A stretch of DNA of 64,000 nt from Caballeronia sp. SBC1. Lineage in GTDB: Bacteria > Pseudomonadota > Gammaproteobacteria > Burkholderiales > Burkholderiaceae. The translations under genes and the position numbers were made by a program. How positions within the stretch are numbered: position 1 is the stretch's first letter; each line of letters starts with the position of its first letter. Positions 37,747-48,120 of this stretch are shown in pieces. Under the pieces are notes generated by a model. That model searched no databases. It was not told the DNA's origin and worked only from the letters and a program-made list of their open reading frames with translations. Where the stretch lies: contig NZ_CP049156.1 of NCBI RefSeq assembly GCF_011493005.1, positions 1,674,001 through 1,738,000 of the forward strand, written 5' to 3'.

Positions 37747-39102
37747 ATGGCTAACGTTGTTGAAAACCTCGGCAAGCTCGAACGCCGTGTGACGATTTCC
37801 CTGCCGAAAGATACGGTGCAAAAGGAAGTGGATTCGCGTATCCGTCAGCTGGCGAAAAACGTGCGCATGCCGGGTTTCCGCCCGGGCAAGGTGCCGCTCA
37901 AGATGGTGACGCAGCAGTACCAGGGCCAGGTTGAAGCCGAAGTGCTGAGCGACAAGGTAGGCAAGGAATTCTTCGACGTCACGCGCACCGAAAACCTGCG
38001 CGTGGCTGGCCAGCCGAGCTTTGCGCCCAAGGGCGGCGAAGAAGCGGCGGAAGCAGCCGACTACGCGTTCGACGCAACTTTCGAGGTGTATCCGGAAGTG
38101 AAGATCGGCGACGTGGCAACGGCTGAAATCGAACGCACGGTCACGACCATCTCGGAAGCGGAAATCGACCGTACGCTGGAAATCCTGCGCAAGCAGCGCG
38201 TGCACTACCACGCACGCGGCGAAGGTGGCGAGCACGGTGACGGCGGCGCGGATACGGCAGCCAAAGACGGTGACCGCGTGACAATGGACTTCGTCGGCAA
38301 GCTCGACGGTGTGCTGTTCGAAGGCGGCAGCGCTGAAGACTTCACGTTCGTGCTGGGCGAAGGGCGCATGTTGCCAGAATTCGAAACGGCGGCGCTCGGC
38401 CTGAAGGTCGGCGAGTCGAAGGAATTCGACCTGAAGTTCCCGGACGACTACCACGGCAAGGACGTGGCCGGCAAAACGGCTCAGTTCACCATCACGATGA
38501 AGAAGATCGAATGGGCGCACCTGCCGGAAATCGATACCGATTTCGCGAAGTCGCTGGGTGTGGAAGACGGCGACACAACCAAGATGCGCGGTGAGATTAA
38601 AGACAATCTGGAACGTGAAGCCAAGCGCCGCACGCAACAGATCGTGAAGAACCAGGTCATGGACGCCCTGCTGAAAATCTCCGAACTCGACGTGCCGAAG
38701 GCGCTGATCGAGCAGGATCAGCAACATTTGGTGGAAATGGCGCGTCAGGATCTGCAACAACGCGGTGTGCCGAACGCAGCCGACGCTCCCATCCCCGCAG
38801 AAATGTTCGCGGAACAAGCTGAACGCCGCGTCAAGCTGGGCCTGGTTCTGGCCGAACTGGTCAAGACCAACGACCTGCAGGCAAAGCCGGAACAGATCCG
38901 CGCGGAAGTCGACGAATTCGCGAAAAGCTACGAGGACCCGAAGGAAGTCGTCCGCTGGTATTATTCGAATCAGCAGCGCCTCGCCGAAATGGAAGCGTAT
39001 GTTGTGGAAAGCAACGTCGTTGACTTCGTGCTCGGCAAGGCCCGAGTGAGCGACAAGGAAGTAAGCTTCGAAGAATTGGCCAGCGCGACGGCGCAAGCGT
39101 AA
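37747..39102 (+). CDS. tig: Trigger factor (ribosome-associated chaperone)
   Basis: Peptidyl-prolyl isomerase and chaperone that binds the ribosome exit tunnel. The 451 residues include the N-terminal ribosome-binding domain with the signature GFRPGKVP, the FKBP-like isomerase domain ([20 protein letters not shown] with [13 protein letters not shown]), and the helical C-terminal domain. ATG 37747 gives the standard start [20 protein letters not shown]; the frame is open from 37609. It is first of the conserved tig-clpP-clpX-lon block. Confidence 0.97.
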   Translation: MANVVENLGKLERRVTISLPKDTVQKEVDSRIRQLAKNVRMPGFRPGKVPLKMVTQQYQGQVEAEVLSDKVGKEFFDVTRTENLRVAGQPSFAPKGGEEAAEAADYAFDATFEVYPEVKIGDVATAEIERTVTTISEAEIDRTLEILRKQRVHYHARGEGGEHGDGGADTAAKDGDRVTMDFVGKLDGVLFEGGSAEDFTFVLGEGRMLPEFETAALGLKVGESKEFDLKFPDDYHGKDVAGKTAQFTITMKKIEWAHLPEIDTDFAKSLGVEDGDTTKMRGEIKDNLEREAKRRTQQIVKNQVMDALLKISELDVPKALIEQDQQHLVEMARQDLQQRGVPNAADAPIPAEMFAEQAERRVKLGLVLAELVKTNDLQAKPEQIRAEVDEFAKSYEDPKEVVRWYYSNQQRLAEMEAYVVESNVVDFVLGKARVSDKEVSFEELASATAQA

Positions 39103-39113
39103 GCAGCGTCGAC

Positions 39114-39158
39114 AAGGCGTGCAGGGCCGTCGAGGTGACGGGCCGGCACGCCTTTTTT
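39114..39158 (+). terminator. Terminator after tig
   Basis: A 9-bp stem (AAGGCGTGC / GCACGCCTT) with a GC-rich loop that can itself pair, followed by six T. It lies between tig and clpP, so clpP probably also has its own promoter. Confidence 0.75.
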
Positions 39159-39261
39159 GCATTTCGGTTGCATGGGCGGTGCTGGTGCCGGTTACCCGGT
39201 TGTGCCGTTTTTCGGATGTTCCTTTGTCGTTCAGTATCCCTATTCCGAACAAGGAAATTGC

Positions 39262-39915
39262 ATGACCTTTCGCGCTCAATTACTGGACACACTTGCGTCG
39301 AACGCACCGCATGATTTCGAAACCAAGGCGCTCGGTCTGGTGCCCATGGTTGTGGAAACGAGCGGCCGCGGCGAACGTGCCTATGACATCTATTCGCGCC
39401 TGTTGAAAGAGCGCCTGGTGTTCCTGGTCGGCGAAGTGAATGACCAGTCGGCCAACCTGGTGGTCGCGCAGTTGCTGTTCCTCGAAAGCGAAAACCCCGA
39501 CAAGGACATCAGCCTGTACATCAACAGCCCGGGTGGCTCGGTGTCGGCTGGCATGGCCATTTACGACACCATGCAGTTCGTGAAGCCGGATGTCGCCACG
39601 CTGTGCATGGGACTGGCCGCGAGCATGGGCGCTTTCCTGCTGGCAGCGGGCGCCAAGGGTAAGCGCGTTGCGCTGCCCAACTCGCGCGTGATGATTCACC
39701 AGCCGCTCGGCGGCGCGCGCGGGCAGGCGTCGGACATCGAAATTCAGGCACGTGAAATCCTGTACCTGAAGGAACGTCTGAATCAATTGCTCGCGCACCA
39801 TACGGGTCAGCCAGCGGAACGTCTTGCACGTGACACCGACCGCGACAATTTCATGTCCGGCGACGACGCGCAGGCGTACGGTATCGTCGATCAGGTTCTT
39901 CACAAGCGTCCCTGA
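39262..39915 (+). CDS. clpP: ATP-dependent Clp protease proteolytic subunit
   Basis: Main ClpP (217 residues). The triad is complete: Ser121 in GLAASMGAF, His146 in RVMIHQPLG and Asp195 in [10 protein letters not shown]. Its partner ClpX follows, so the ClpXP protease is encoded here. ATG 39262 has AAGGAA upstream; the frame opens earlier at 39157 without a ribosome site. It is closely related to the second copy at 30392, with the same GRGERAYD start of the mature region. Confidence 0.97.
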   Translation: MTFRAQLLDTLASNAPHDFETKALGLVPMVVETSGRGERAYDIYSRLLKERLVFLVGEVNDQSANLVVAQLLFLESENPDKDISLYINSPGGSVSAGMAIYDTMQFVKPDVATLCMGLAASMGAFLLAAGAKGKRVALPNSRVMIHQPLGGARGQASDIEIQAREILYLKERLNQLLAHHTGQPAERLARDTDRDNFMSGDDAQAYGIVDQVLHKRP

Positions 39916-40177
39916 AAGACGCCCCCCGCCGGTCGTTGGGGACGGGTCGGGAACTGAGGGACCAGCTGTTCCGTTTTTGTCCATACGGACGTTGCGGTTT
40001 CGGGCCAGACCGCCAACGGCGGCGCGGCAAACCGAGCCGCGCGACAGGCTGGAGCCAACGCGGAAAACGGCGTCAAAGCACACGCCACACGCGCTTTCAA
40101 TCTACGCACAGGCCATTTCTGCGTAGGTGAATTGAGCGGCGTATTATGTAATCGAGTGTCCGGAGGCTCGCACATCC

Positions 40178-41449
40178 ATGGCGGACAAAAAAGGTTCAAA
40201 CAGCGAAAAGCTGTTGTATTGCTCGTTCTGCGGCAAGAGCCAGCACGAGGTCAAGAAGTTGATTGCAGGTCCTTCTGTGTTCATCTGCGATGAATGCATC
40301 GACTTGTGCAATGAAATTATCCGCGACGAAGCTGCCGGCGCGGCGGAAGAGGCTGGCCTGACGAAGTCGGATCTGCCGAGCCCGCAAGAGATCAGTGAGA
40401 TCCTGAACCAGTACGTGATCGGTCAGGAACGCGCGAAGCGGATTCTTGCAGTGGCGGTGTATAACCACTACAAGCGTCTCAAGCATCTCGAGAAGAAAGA
40501 CGATATCGAGTTGTCGAAGAGCAACATACTGCTGATCGGGCCTACGGGTTCGGGCAAGACCTTGCTCGCGCAAACGCTCGCTCGCATGTTGAACGTCCCG
40601 TTCGTGATTGCAGACGCAACCACGCTGACGGAAGCCGGCTATGTTGGCGAAGACGTTGAAAATATTATTCAGAAGCTGCTGCAAAACTGTAACTACGAAG
40701 TCGACAAGGCCCAGCGCGGCATTGTCTATATCGACGAAATCGACAAGATCAGCCGCAAGTCGGATAACCCGTCCATCACGCGCGACGTGTCGGGGGAGGG
40801 TGTCCAGCAAGCGTTGCTGAAGCTGGTCGAAGGCACAATGGCTTCAGTGCCCCCGCAAGGTGGCCGCAAGCACCCGAACCAGGACTTCATCCAGGTCGAC
40901 ACCACCAACATTCTGTTCATCTGCGGCGGCGCGTTTGACGGCCTTGAAAAGGTCATCATCGATCGTACGGAAAAGACCGGCATTGGTTTTGGCGCAAGCG
41001 TGAAGAGTAAAGTGGATCGCGACGCGGGCGAAGTGCTGCGCGAAGTGGAACCGGAAGATTTGATCAAGTTTGGTTTGATTCCCGAACTGATCGGCCGTCT
41101 GCCCGTGGTGGCGACGCTCGGCAAGCTCGATGAAGACGCGCTGATCAAGATCCTGACCGAACCGAAGAATGCGCTGGTGAAGCAGTACCACAAGCTGTTC
41201 AACATGGAACGTGTTGACCTGGAGATTCGTCCGGGCGCGCTGAAGGCTATCGCGTTGAAGGCTATCCGCCGAAAGACGGGTGCGCGTGGTCTGCGGTCCA
41301 TTCTGGAACAAGCGTTGCTGGACGTGATGTACGAGTTGCCGGCAATGAAGGGTGTAAGCAAGGTCATCGTGGATGACAATACAATTGATGGCGATGGCAA
41401 GCCGCTTTTGATCTACGAAGACACGCCGAAGGTAGCAGGTTCTAACTGA
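40178..41449 (+). CDS. clpX: ATP-dependent Clp protease ATP-binding subunit ClpX
   Basis: AAA+ unfoldase (423 residues) that selects and feeds substrates to ClpP. The N-terminal zinc-binding domain has Cys15, Cys18, Cys37 and Cys40 (CSFC and CDEC). Walker A is GPTGSGKT (about 121-128), Walker B is [10 protein letters not shown], the pore region includes GYVGEDVE, and the ClpP-docking loop is KTGIGFGAS (about 266-274). The start has CGGAGG upstream. A 262-base gap to clpP suggests an additional promoter of its own. Confidence 0.97.
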   Translation: MADKKGSNSEKLLYCSFCGKSQHEVKKLIAGPSVFICDECIDLCNEIIRDEAAGAAEEAGLTKSDLPSPQEISEILNQYVIGQERAKRILAVAVYNHYKRLKHLEKKDDIELSKSNILLIGPTGSGKTLLAQTLARMLNVPFVIADATTLTEAGYVGEDVENIIQKLLQNCNYEVDKAQRGIVYIDEIDKISRKSDNPSITRDVSGEGVQQALLKLVEGTMASVPPQGGRKHPNQDFIQVDTTNILFICGGAFDGLEKVIIDRTEKTGIGFGASVKSKVDRDAGEVLREVEPEDLIKFGLIPELIGRLPVVATLGKLDEDALIKILTEPKNALVKQYHKLFNMERVDLEIRPGALKAIALKAIRRKTGARGLRSILEQALLDVMYELPAMKGVSKVIVDDNTIDGDGKPLLIYEDTPKVAGSN

Positions 41450-41468
41450 GTTTGGCTGTGTGTCGGCG

Positions 41469-41501
41469 AAAAGCCGTTCATGGCAACGTGAACGGCTTTT
41501 T
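41469..41501 (+). terminator. Terminator between clpX and lon
   Basis: A perfect 12-bp stem (AAAAGCCGTTCA / TGAACGGCTTTT) with an 8-base loop and a T-rich tail, 20 bases after the clpX stop. Confidence 0.88.
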
Positions 41502-41654
41502 GTTTATTTTTCGGATATCTTGTGGATGTTACTGACACGTTACTGAGGCGAATTTTTTTCGATTCACTGATCTTTTCCCACACGCTTAAGGCTTGCAATC
41601 CATTTTGACGGCCTTATTTACGACTGAACTGATTCCACTACTGGGGAAATGAAA

Positions 41655-44081
41655 ATGTCAGGAACCCAACTCCTCCCGCAGGAACGCATTACTCTCCCGC
41701 TGCTCCCGCTGCGTGACGTAGTCGTTTTCCCGCACATGGTGATTCCGCTTTTTGTCGGACGACCCAAATCGATCAAGGCACTCGAAGCCGCGATGGAAGG
41801 TGGCAAGCACATCATGCTTGTTGCCCAGAAGACCGCTGCGAAAGACGAGCCGACCGAAAAAGACATGTACGAAGTGGGATGTATCGCGAACATCCTGCAA
41901 ATGCTGAAGCTGCCGGACGGTACCGTGAAGGTGCTGGTCGAAGGCTTGCAGCGCGCCAAGACGCTCACGATCGAAGAACAGGAAACACAGTTTTCCTGCG
42001 ACGTGATGCCGCTCGAACCCGACCACGCCGACAGCGCTGAAACTGAAGCGCTGCGCCGCGCGATTGTGTCGCAGTTCGATCAGTACGTGAAACTCAACAA
42101 GAAGATCCCTCCCGAGATCCTGACGTCGCTGTCGGGTATTGACGAAGCGGGTCGCCTGGCCGACACCATTGCCGCGCATTTGCCGCTGAAGCTCGACCAG
42201 AAGCAACACATTCTCGAGATGTTCCCGGTTGTGGAACGCCTTGAGCATCTGCTTGCCCAGCTCGAAGCTGAGATCGACATTCTTCAAGTCGAAAAGCGCA
42301 TTCGTGGACGCGTGAAGCGTCAGATGGAAAAGAGCCAGCGCGAGTATTACCTGAACGAACAGGTCAAGGCGATCCAGAAGGAACTGGGCGAAGGCGAGGA
42401 AGGTGCGGATCTCGAAGAACTCGAGAAGCGCATCACCAACGCACGCATGCCGAAGGAAGCCAAGAAGAAGGCCGATGCCGAGCTGAAGAAGCTCAAGCTG
42501 ATGTCGCCTATGTCGGCTGAAGCCACGGTCGTGCGCAACTACATCGACACGCTGATCGGCTTGCCGTGGCGCAAGAAGAGCAAGGTCAACAATGACCTCT
42601 CGAATGCGGAACGCGTGCTCGACGAAGATCACTTTGGCCTAGAGAAGGTCAAGGAACGGATCCTCGAGTATCTTGCGGTCCAACAAAGGGTTGAAAAGGT
42701 CAAGGCGCCTATTCTGTGCCTCGTCGGGCCTCCGGGCGTTGGCAAGACCTCGCTGGGCCAGTCGATCGCCCGCGCGACGAACCGCAAGTTCGTGCGTATG
42801 GCGCTTGGCGGCGTGCATGACGAGTCCGAGATTCGTGGTCACCGTCGCACGTACATTGGGTCGATGCCCGGCAAGATTCTGCAAAGCCTCGCGAAAGTCG
42901 GCGTGCGCAATCCGCTTTTCCTGCTCGACGAAGTCGACAAGATGGGCATGGATTTCCGCGGCGATCCCGCTTCGGCTCTGCTTGAGGTGCTCGATCCTGA
43001 ACAGAACCATACGTTCGCCGATCACTACATCGAAGTGGACTTCGACTTGTCGGACGTGATGTTCGTGGCGACGTCGAACTCGCTGAACATTCCGCCTCCG
43101 TTGCTCGACCGGATGGAAGTGATTCGCCTCTCGGGTTACACCGAAGACGAGAAGATCAACATCGCGCAGAAGTATTTGTTGCCGAAGCAGACCCGCAACA
43201 ACGGCCTGAAGGCTGGCGAGATGGATCTCACGGAAGAAGCGATCCGCGACATCATTCGTTACTACACGCGTGAAGCCGGCGTCCGGTCGCTTGAGCGCGA
43301 AATGTCGAAGATCTGCCGTAAGGTGGTCAAGATGCTTCTGCTGAAGAAGGCGGAAGGCGCTGTCCGGATCGACAGCAGCAACATCGACACGTTCCTCGGC
43401 GTGCGCAAGACCGACTTTGGTCTTGCCGCGAAGGACAACCAGGTTGGTCAGGTGACAGGTCTGGCGTGGACGGAAGTGGGCGGCGACTTGCTGACCATCG
43501 AAGCTGCTGTAATGCCGGGCAAGGGCAACATCATCCGCACGGGTTCGCTCGGCGACGTGATGAAGGAGTCGGTCGAGGCAGCGCGTTCAGTGGTGCGTTC
43601 GCGTTCGCGTCGCCTGGGTGTGTCGGATGAGGCGTTCGAGAAAAAGGACATCCACATCCACGTGCCTGAAGGCGCGACGCCGAAGGACGGTCCGTCCGCC
43701 GGTATCGCAATGACGACGGCGCTCGTGTCCGTGCTGACCGGTATCCCGGTTCGCGCAGACGTGGCAATGACCGGCGAAATCACGTTGCGTGGTGAAGTGT
43801 TGCCTATCGGCGGATTGAAGGAGAAGTTGCTGGCGGCGCATCGCGGCGGTATCAAGCTCGTGCTGATCCCGGAAGAGAACACGAAGGATCTGGCCGAAAT
43901 TCCGGACAACGTGAAGAACTCGATCGAAATCGTTCCGGTTCGCTGGATCGACAAGGTGCTTGAGCTTGCGCTCGAACGTGTTCCAGCAGCACTGCCGGAA
44001 GAAGAAGCCAAGCCGCCGGCGACGCCCGCTGTTGCAGAGCAGAAGGACACGCCAGCAGCTGGTGATTTCGTGAAGCATTAA
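41655..44081 (+). CDS. lon: ATP-dependent protease Lon
   Basis: Lon (808 residues) degrades misfolded and regulatory proteins. It has the N-terminal substrate domain ([20 protein letters not shown]), AAA+ domain with Walker [10 protein letters not shown] (about 357-365) and the C-terminal protease domain with the catalytic Ser681 in DGPSAGIAM and the Lys in [12 protein letters not shown]. Two in-frame ATGs lie at 41649 and 41655; the GGGGA at 41643 leaves only one base before the first and seven before the second, so 41655 is preferred. It has its own transcription unit between two terminators. Confidence 0.96.
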   Translation: MSGTQLLPQERITLPLLPLRDVVVFPHMVIPLFVGRPKSIKALEAAMEGGKHIMLVAQKTAAKDEPTEKDMYEVGCIANILQMLKLPDGTVKVLVEGLQRAKTLTIEEQETQFSCDVMPLEPDHADSAETEALRRAIVSQFDQYVKLNKKIPPEILTSLSGIDEAGRLADTIAAHLPLKLDQKQHILEMFPVVERLEHLLAQLEAEIDILQVEKRIRGRVKRQMEKSQREYYLNEQVKAIQKELGEGEEGADLEELEKRITNARMPKEAKKKADAELKKLKLMSPMSAEATVVRNYIDTLIGLPWRKKSKVNNDLSNAERVLDEDHFGLEKVKERILEYLAVQQRVEKVKAPILCLVGPPGVGKTSLGQSIARATNRKFVRMALGGVHDESEIRGHRRTYIGSMPGKILQSLAKVGVRNPLFLLDEVDKMGMDFRGDPASALLEVLDPEQNHTFADHYIEVDFDLSDVMFVATSNSLNIPPPLLDRMEVIRLSGYTEDEKINIAQKYLLPKQTRNNGLKAGEMDLTEEAIRDIIRYYTREAGVRSLEREMSKICRKVVKMLLLKKAEGAVRIDSSNIDTFLGVRKTDFGLAAKDNQVGQVTGLAWTEVGGDLLTIEAAVMPGKGNIIRTGSLGDVMKESVEAARSVVRSRSRRLGVSDEAFEKKDIHIHVPEGATPKDGPSAGIAMTTALVSVLTGIPVRADVAMTGEITLRGEVLPIGGLKEKLLAAHRGGIKLVLIPEENTKDLAEIPDNVKNSIEIVPVRWIDKVLELALERVPAALPEEEAKPPATPAVAEQKDTPAAGDFVKH

Positions 44082-44130
44082 ACGCCTGTTGAGGCGCGGC
44101 CTGAACCGGCGCGCCTGAGTCGAGCGAACC

Positions 44131-44174
44131 AAAAAACCCGCGGGGTCATTGTGAAATGACCCCGCGGGTTTTTT
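44131..44174 (+). terminator. Terminator after lon
   Basis: A perfect 20-bp stem with 4-base loop; the outer six pairs are A-T, giving a T-run on either strand. About 50 bases after the lon stop. Confidence 0.92.
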
Positions 44175-44246
44175 ATTGGCGCCTCCAACGTGCGGTTTAG
44201 TGCGTCAGCGTTCAAGTAAAGGCCCTCTAATCAGGCTCAATCCCGG

Positions 44247-44275
44247 TTGACACCTGTCTTTCGGCTACTTCTAAT
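44247..44275 (+). promoter_or_regulatory. Sigma-70 promoter upstream of hupB
   Basis: A consensus -35 TTGACA (44247-44252), a spacer of exactly 17 bases, and TCTAAT as -10 (44270-44275), about 100 bases upstream of the HU gene. It gives hupB its own transcription after the lon terminator. Confidence 0.75.
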
Positions 44276-44377
44276 GACCGCCGCACTTGGGGCTTCCGGG
44301 CCTGTGCTCAAGCAGCCTGTCGTGAACCTACACTTTGCAGAATCGCCCATCCACAAACCATTATTCGGGGGATCACA

Positions 44378-44650
44378 ATGAACAAAACGGACCTGATCGA
44401 CCATATTGCGCAACAAGCTGATATCTCCAAAGCGGCGGCCGGCCGCGCGCTCGAAGCTGTGATTGGCGGGGTCAAGACGACCCTGAAGAAGGGCGGCTCG
44501 GTGACGCTGGTCGGCTTCGGGACCTTTGCCGTGGGCAAGCGGACGGCGCGCATTGGCCGTAATCCCCGTACTGGCGATGAGATCAAGATCAAAGCAGCGA
44601 AGGTTCCGAAATTTCGCCCTGGCAAAGCGCTAAAAGATGCGCTAAACTAG
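44378..44650 (+). CDS. hupB: DNA-binding protein HU
   Basis: Histone-like 90-residue dimeric protein that bends and compacts DNA. It starts [11 protein letters not shown], has the strand segment [13 protein letters not shown], the DNA-contacting arm [12 protein letters not shown], and ends [12 protein letters not shown]. Position after lon is the conserved lon-hupB order. A consensus promoter precedes it. Confidence 0.96.
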   Translation: MNKTDLIDHIAQQADISKAAAGRALEAVIGGVKTTLKKGGSVTLVGFGTFAVGKRTARIGRNPRTGDEIKIKAAKVPKFRPGKALKDALN

Positions 44651-44768
44651 CGGACTCGCTGGATGCGGGCCGGTTTGAAGCGGTTTCGAGTCTGGCGGAG
44701 CAGATCACACACTTCTTTCGCATGATGGGTGTGAAGATCGCTTGAAAGGTTTTGAAAAAGTCGAAGCG

Positions 44769-44844
44769 GGGTGCTTAGCTCAGTTGGTAGAGCGGCGCCC
44801 TTACAAGGCGTAGGTCGGCGGTTCGAGCCCGTCAGCACCCACCA
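44769..44844 (+). tRNA. tRNA-Val (anticodon UAC)
   Basis: 76 bases with encoded CCA. The acceptor stem GGGTGCT pairs with AGCACCC; the D arm is TAGCTCAGTTGGTAGAGC; the anticodon loop CTTACAA gives UAC (valine); the T loop GGTTCGAGCC is standard. It follows hupB by 118 bases and marks the end of the conserved gene block. Confidence 0.97.
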
Positions 44845-44885
44845 CCGTTTCGCAAGCAAGATCGAAGTAGTTCAGGAATGACCAG

Positions 44886-44920
44886 AAAAACCCGCATGGC
44901 TATTGGCTCTGCGGGTTTTT
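44886..44920 (+). terminator. Terminator after tRNA-Val
   Basis: An 11-bp stem (AAAAACCCGCA / TGCGGGTTTTT) with a 13-base loop and terminal T-run, 41 bases after the tRNA. Confidence 0.85.
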
Positions 44921-44925
44921 TATTG

Positions 44926-44964
44926 CCTGCGAATTGTCCTGAGAGGCCCAGGACAATTCGCAGG
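44926..44964. repeat. 16-bp perfect inverted repeat
   Basis: CCTGCGAATTGTCCTG (44926-44941) is followed after 7 bases by its exact complement (44949-44964). It is only 5 bases from the preceding terminator. It has no T-tract of its own, so it may be something other than a terminator, such as a protein-binding site, a recombination relic or an RNA-stabilising hairpin. Confidence 0.8.
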
Positions 44965-45822
44965 TGGATCCAAATTTTGAGCGCTGTTCTTTGATGCGGC
45001 TCCGGCTTTCATCGAAGAATACGACTGAGGGCGCATATCGTCGTCGGTCTCCAGATTACGGTGACCGCTTCTGTTGGCATTGGGCAGGAACTCTCGGCAC
45101 GATAACCCTGACTAGGGAGCCCAGACGCGCAAAAGACACTTGTCCTGCGGTCGCAGTGTTCAACGCACCGCTCGAACAACACGTCTTCTGCTACGCATGC
45201 GAGCATGCATTAATTAAGCAATACGAACTTAAACAGCGGAAGAGAAGTGGGTGTTTGCATTTCTACCGGCCAACGCCCGCATACTTTCAGCAGTAGGCAT
45301 GGCGGCCAGATATCCGAACGTCCACACGAGTCCGAATCTGGTGCTTGCCCACCGGCAAGTTCATATCGTTGCCGCAAGCGTAAAGCCCGGAATTGGGACG
45401 CTTATCGTGATTGAGGACTTCACTGCGATTTCCGGTCAGGAGACCGATATACATCGGTGCATGTGAGCGCGGCTAGAGGCATTATTCCAACCCATGGTAA
45501 ATGAGTGTCCGTGCAGCCTGAGAATGGCGCGGAGTGCGGCGACCGCTGGGCGTCTAGAGCAAAGAACGCAAAGTCAACTTCATTCCATGTGCAAGTAATA
45601 AACGCCGATACAGAGTCAGTGCGGTAAGAAGGCCGGGTTATACGCACTTTTTTCCTTTATTTTCGGCATGCTAAATAACAACGGCAAAACATCCCTCAAT
45701 TCTCTTTATCAAGTTTATGCATTGATCCAAAGATTCAAAGTATGTTTAACGTTTGCGACGGATATTCGGACCGGCTGTCAACGTGCATACTGCTTCCCAC
45801 AATAGAGTAATGAGAGAAGACC
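44965..45822. other. Long non-coding or relic region after tRNA-Val
   Basis: About 860 bases with no recognisable gene. Several short frames exist (for example 44964-45296 and 45251-45466 on plus), but none has a convincing start, ribosome site or familiar sequence. The last 200 bases (45600-45800) are clearly more AT-rich than the genome and probably hold the promoter of the following regulator. Confidence 0.5.
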
Positions 45823-47196
45823 ATGCACGGGGAAAAGCGGCAGCTCTATTATGTCGGTCGGGCGCTGCACGCGCGTTTGCAGACACGTCTCCAGGAGCGT
45901 TCCTGGAACGTCGAGCTGATCGAACCCGGCATCGTGCCGAAGACAACGCGCCGGCATACATCAGCGGGGATCCTGGATTTCTCCTCGCTCGAATTCCCGG
46001 CTGACCATCGCTATCTTCACGACCTTCTTGCGAACGCGCTCACTGGTTGGGTAGCGTTGGGTCATCGCGAGGACTTTGAGGACGCACGCGTGCGCGGCCT
46101 GATTCGCGACTACTGTTTCGACTACATCACGCTTCCTGCATCGGATGATCGCCTGGTCGATGCAGTTGGCCATGCGTATGGCATGGTGGCGTTGCAGGTG
46201 AACGTATCGGGCGATGCAGGTGACGGACGTCCCGAAGGCGAAATGGTGGGCTCCTGCGACGCAATGGTCTCTTTGTTCCGCTCTATTCGAAAGGTCGCGA
46301 TGACCGACGCGCCAGTCTTTATCTCGGGCGAATCGGGCACGGGCAAAGAACTGACCGCGCTTGCCATTCACGAGCGTTCTCCTCGGCGAGAGCAGCCGTT
46401 CGTCGCAATTAACTGTGGTGCCATTCCCACGCATCTTCTGCAATCGGAGTTATTCGGTTATGAGCGCGGCGCGTTTACCGGCGCGAATCAACGCAAGATC
46501 GGGCGTGTGGAAGCGGCTAACGGCGGCACGCTTTTCCTCGATGAAATCGGCGACCTGCCACTGGAAAGCCAGGCCAGTCTGCTGCGTTTCCTGCAGGAGC
46601 GAAAGGTCGAGCGCCTAGGCGGACATGGTTCTACGCCTGTGGACGTGCGCATCATTTCGGCCACGCACGTTGACATGCAAACGGCGATGATCGAAGGGCG
46701 CTTCCGCGCCGACCTGTATCACCGTCTTTGCGTTCTGCAACTTGACGAGCCGCCGCTGCGGGCGCGCGGAAAAGATATCGAGTTGCTCGCGAATCACTTG
46801 CTCGAGCGCTTCAAGAAAGAAGCAAGCCGGCGGCTGCGTGGCTTTGCGCCTGATGCGATTGCTGCAATTCATAACTATGGCTGGCCGGGCAATGTGCGCG
46901 AACTGATCAACCGGATTCGACGGGCCATTGTCATGTCGGAAGGGCAGCAGATCGGGGCAAGTGATCTTGAGCTGAGCGACTTCGTGGACGTTGCCCCGGT
47001 GTCGCTCGCGCAGGCGCGTGAGTTCGCGGAGCGGCAGGCTATCGAACTCGCGTTGCTGCGCCATCGCGGCCGTCTGGGCGATGCCGCGCAGGAACTCGGC
47101 ATATCGCGCGTCACGCTGTATCGCTTGCTCAATGCGCATGGCTTGCGCGACGATGTCAGAGCCGTGCCGGCGCAGGACGCAAGGCCTGCGGCGTGA
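45823..47196 (+). CDS. Sigma-54-dependent activator, VpsR-like
   Basis: Enhancer-binding protein (457 residues). The N-terminal 140 residues resemble the receiver-like domain of VpsR (GLIRDYCFDYITLPASDDRL); no classical phospho-Asp receiver pocket is apparent. The AAA+ domain has Walker A GESGTGKE (169-176), the sigma-54 contact loop GAFTGA (216-221) and Walker B GGTLFLDEIGDLP. A Fis-type HTH is at the end (GDAAQELGISRVTLYRLL). VpsR and relatives control exopolysaccharide and biofilm genes, in some cases with cyclic di-GMP. No exopolysaccharide genes are in this window, so the target is unknown. Confidence 0.88.
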   Translation: MHGEKRQLYYVGRALHARLQTRLQERSWNVELIEPGIVPKTTRRHTSAGILDFSSLEFPADHRYLHDLLANALTGWVALGHREDFEDARVRGLIRDYCFDYITLPASDDRLVDAVGHAYGMVALQVNVSGDAGDGRPEGEMVGSCDAMVSLFRSIRKVAMTDAPVFISGESGTGKELTALAIHERSPRREQPFVAINCGAIPTHLLQSELFGYERGAFTGANQRKIGRVEAANGGTLFLDEIGDLPLESQASLLRFLQERKVERLGGHGSTPVDVRIISATHVDMQTAMIEGRFRADLYHRLCVLQLDEPPLRARGKDIELLANHLLERFKKEASRRLRGFAPDAIAAIHNYGWPGNVRELINRIRRAIVMSEGQQIGASDLELSDFVDVAPVSLAQAREFAERQAIELALLRHRGRLGDAAQELGISRVTLYRLLNAHGLRDDVRAVPAQDARPAA

Positions 47197-47250
47197 CGCG
47201 TTATTGGCATCAACAAGCAGACACGGCCATACCCAGACACGTTGTATTGC

Positions 47251-47499
47251 ATGGATGACCGGTATATTTTCGTGACTGGCCTGCAGTCGGCCATGTCGCA
47301 ACTCGCCCGGATTCGCGCTGACATGGCGAGCAGGTCGGGTAGGGATGTCCATGTCGAGACGCGAGCGTATCGTTGTGACACGGTTGAAGGATTGGATCGT
47401 CTATTAAGCGATATACGCGCAAGGCGTGTTGACGAGGTCAGGATTACGGATTCGCTGTGGGGCGCGCGACGCGTGGTCATCAATTACTTTGGTGGCTAA
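47251..47499 (+). CDS. Hypothetical small protein
   Basis: An 82-residue protein that I do not recognise, 54 bases downstream of the sigma-54 activator on the same strand and perhaps co-transcribed. It begins MDDRYIFVTGLQSAMSQLAR and ends RITDSLWGARRVVINYFGG; the pattern of alternating hydrophobic residues suggests a compact alpha/beta fold. The TTG three codons upstream is an alternative start. No ribosome site is evident, so the gene is only moderately supported. Confidence 0.45.
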   Translation: MDDRYIFVTGLQSAMSQLARIRADMASRSGRDVHVETRAYRCDTVEGLDRLLSDIRARRVDEVRITDSLWGARRVVINYFGG

Positions 47500-48120
47500 A
47501 CCGAAGTCGGGAATAAGCGCGTCCGCGTAAGTCCTCTTTTCTTCTGTGGTTGCCTCGCGCTAACAAAATGGATAACGTCGAAGTGATTCCATCGAGACCG
47601 CAACTAACTATTAGAAAAGATATCTCTCTTTTTGCGGCCGAAGTCGTTTTCCCCGCGTGTTTTCTGTTTTAAGGAGGGCCGTGGCGTCGTCGGGCACACG
47701 CATTGCGTTTAACCGCTAGCCGCTGCAGAGCGCGCGGCAACGCCGAAATCTATCGATCGGATATCCCGTTCTTTGTACTCTGCGCTCTGCATCCTGTTTC
47801 GATGACCTTTTTCATAAGTAGTATTCCTTAGGAATATCTTGGGAGCGTTGATGAATTCTTTCCACGGGCTTGGCCACACATGGTCGGGTCCGAATGCGAC
47901 ACGGGAGATCGTTCGATTCTTCGGCCAATTTACGCTCCTTTTATAGTCCAATAAATTGCACCATTTAAGCATTCGTGCCGGCATAAAGAGGGGCAATTCC
48001 AAGCTGTACGCAAAACGGTCAGGCGCAGGAAAGCAGTATCCAGCTAGTTCGGTTGTGCCACCGAATGTCACATATAATCCTTTCCTGCGAAAATCCGCGA
48101 CTAGAGACTAGGAGAATGAC
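47500..48120. other. Intergenic region upstream of the stressosome operon
   Basis: About 620 bases. It holds the operon promoter candidate TATAAT at 48073-48078, 43 bases before the first start, with TTCGGT 19 bases further upstream as an imperfect -35. Also visible are an ATTCC-TTA-GGAAT palindrome near 47819-47831 and a GCAGAGCG / CGCTCTGC pair near 47724-47791. The minus-strand frame at 47709-48071 has no recognisable content. Confidence 0.45.
48073..48078 (+). promoter_or_regulatory. Putative -10 box of the stressosome operon
   Basis: Consensus TATAAT in CACATATAATCC, 43 bases before the TTG start of the rsbR-like gene. The -35 region is not consensus, which might mean activator dependence. 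Confidence 0.5.

Noticed and set aside
37642..39279. Long minus-strand open frame (545 codons) opposite tig
   Set aside because: Entirely antisense to trigger factor, rich in Phe/His/Arg from reverse-complemented coding sequence, no family resemblance.
45251..45466. Small plus-strand frame after tRNA-Val
   Set aside because: No familiar sequence and no ribosome site; could be a relic but cannot be supported.
47681..47719. Twelve-codon frame (GTG start) behind a strong AAGGAGG
   Set aside because: Too short and without repeated regulatory codons or attenuator structure; it could be a leader peptide but nothing supports it.
47709..48071. Minus-strand frame of 120 codons upstream of the stressosome operon
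   Set aside because: No ribosome site, no recognisable sequence, and it would cover the operon promoter.
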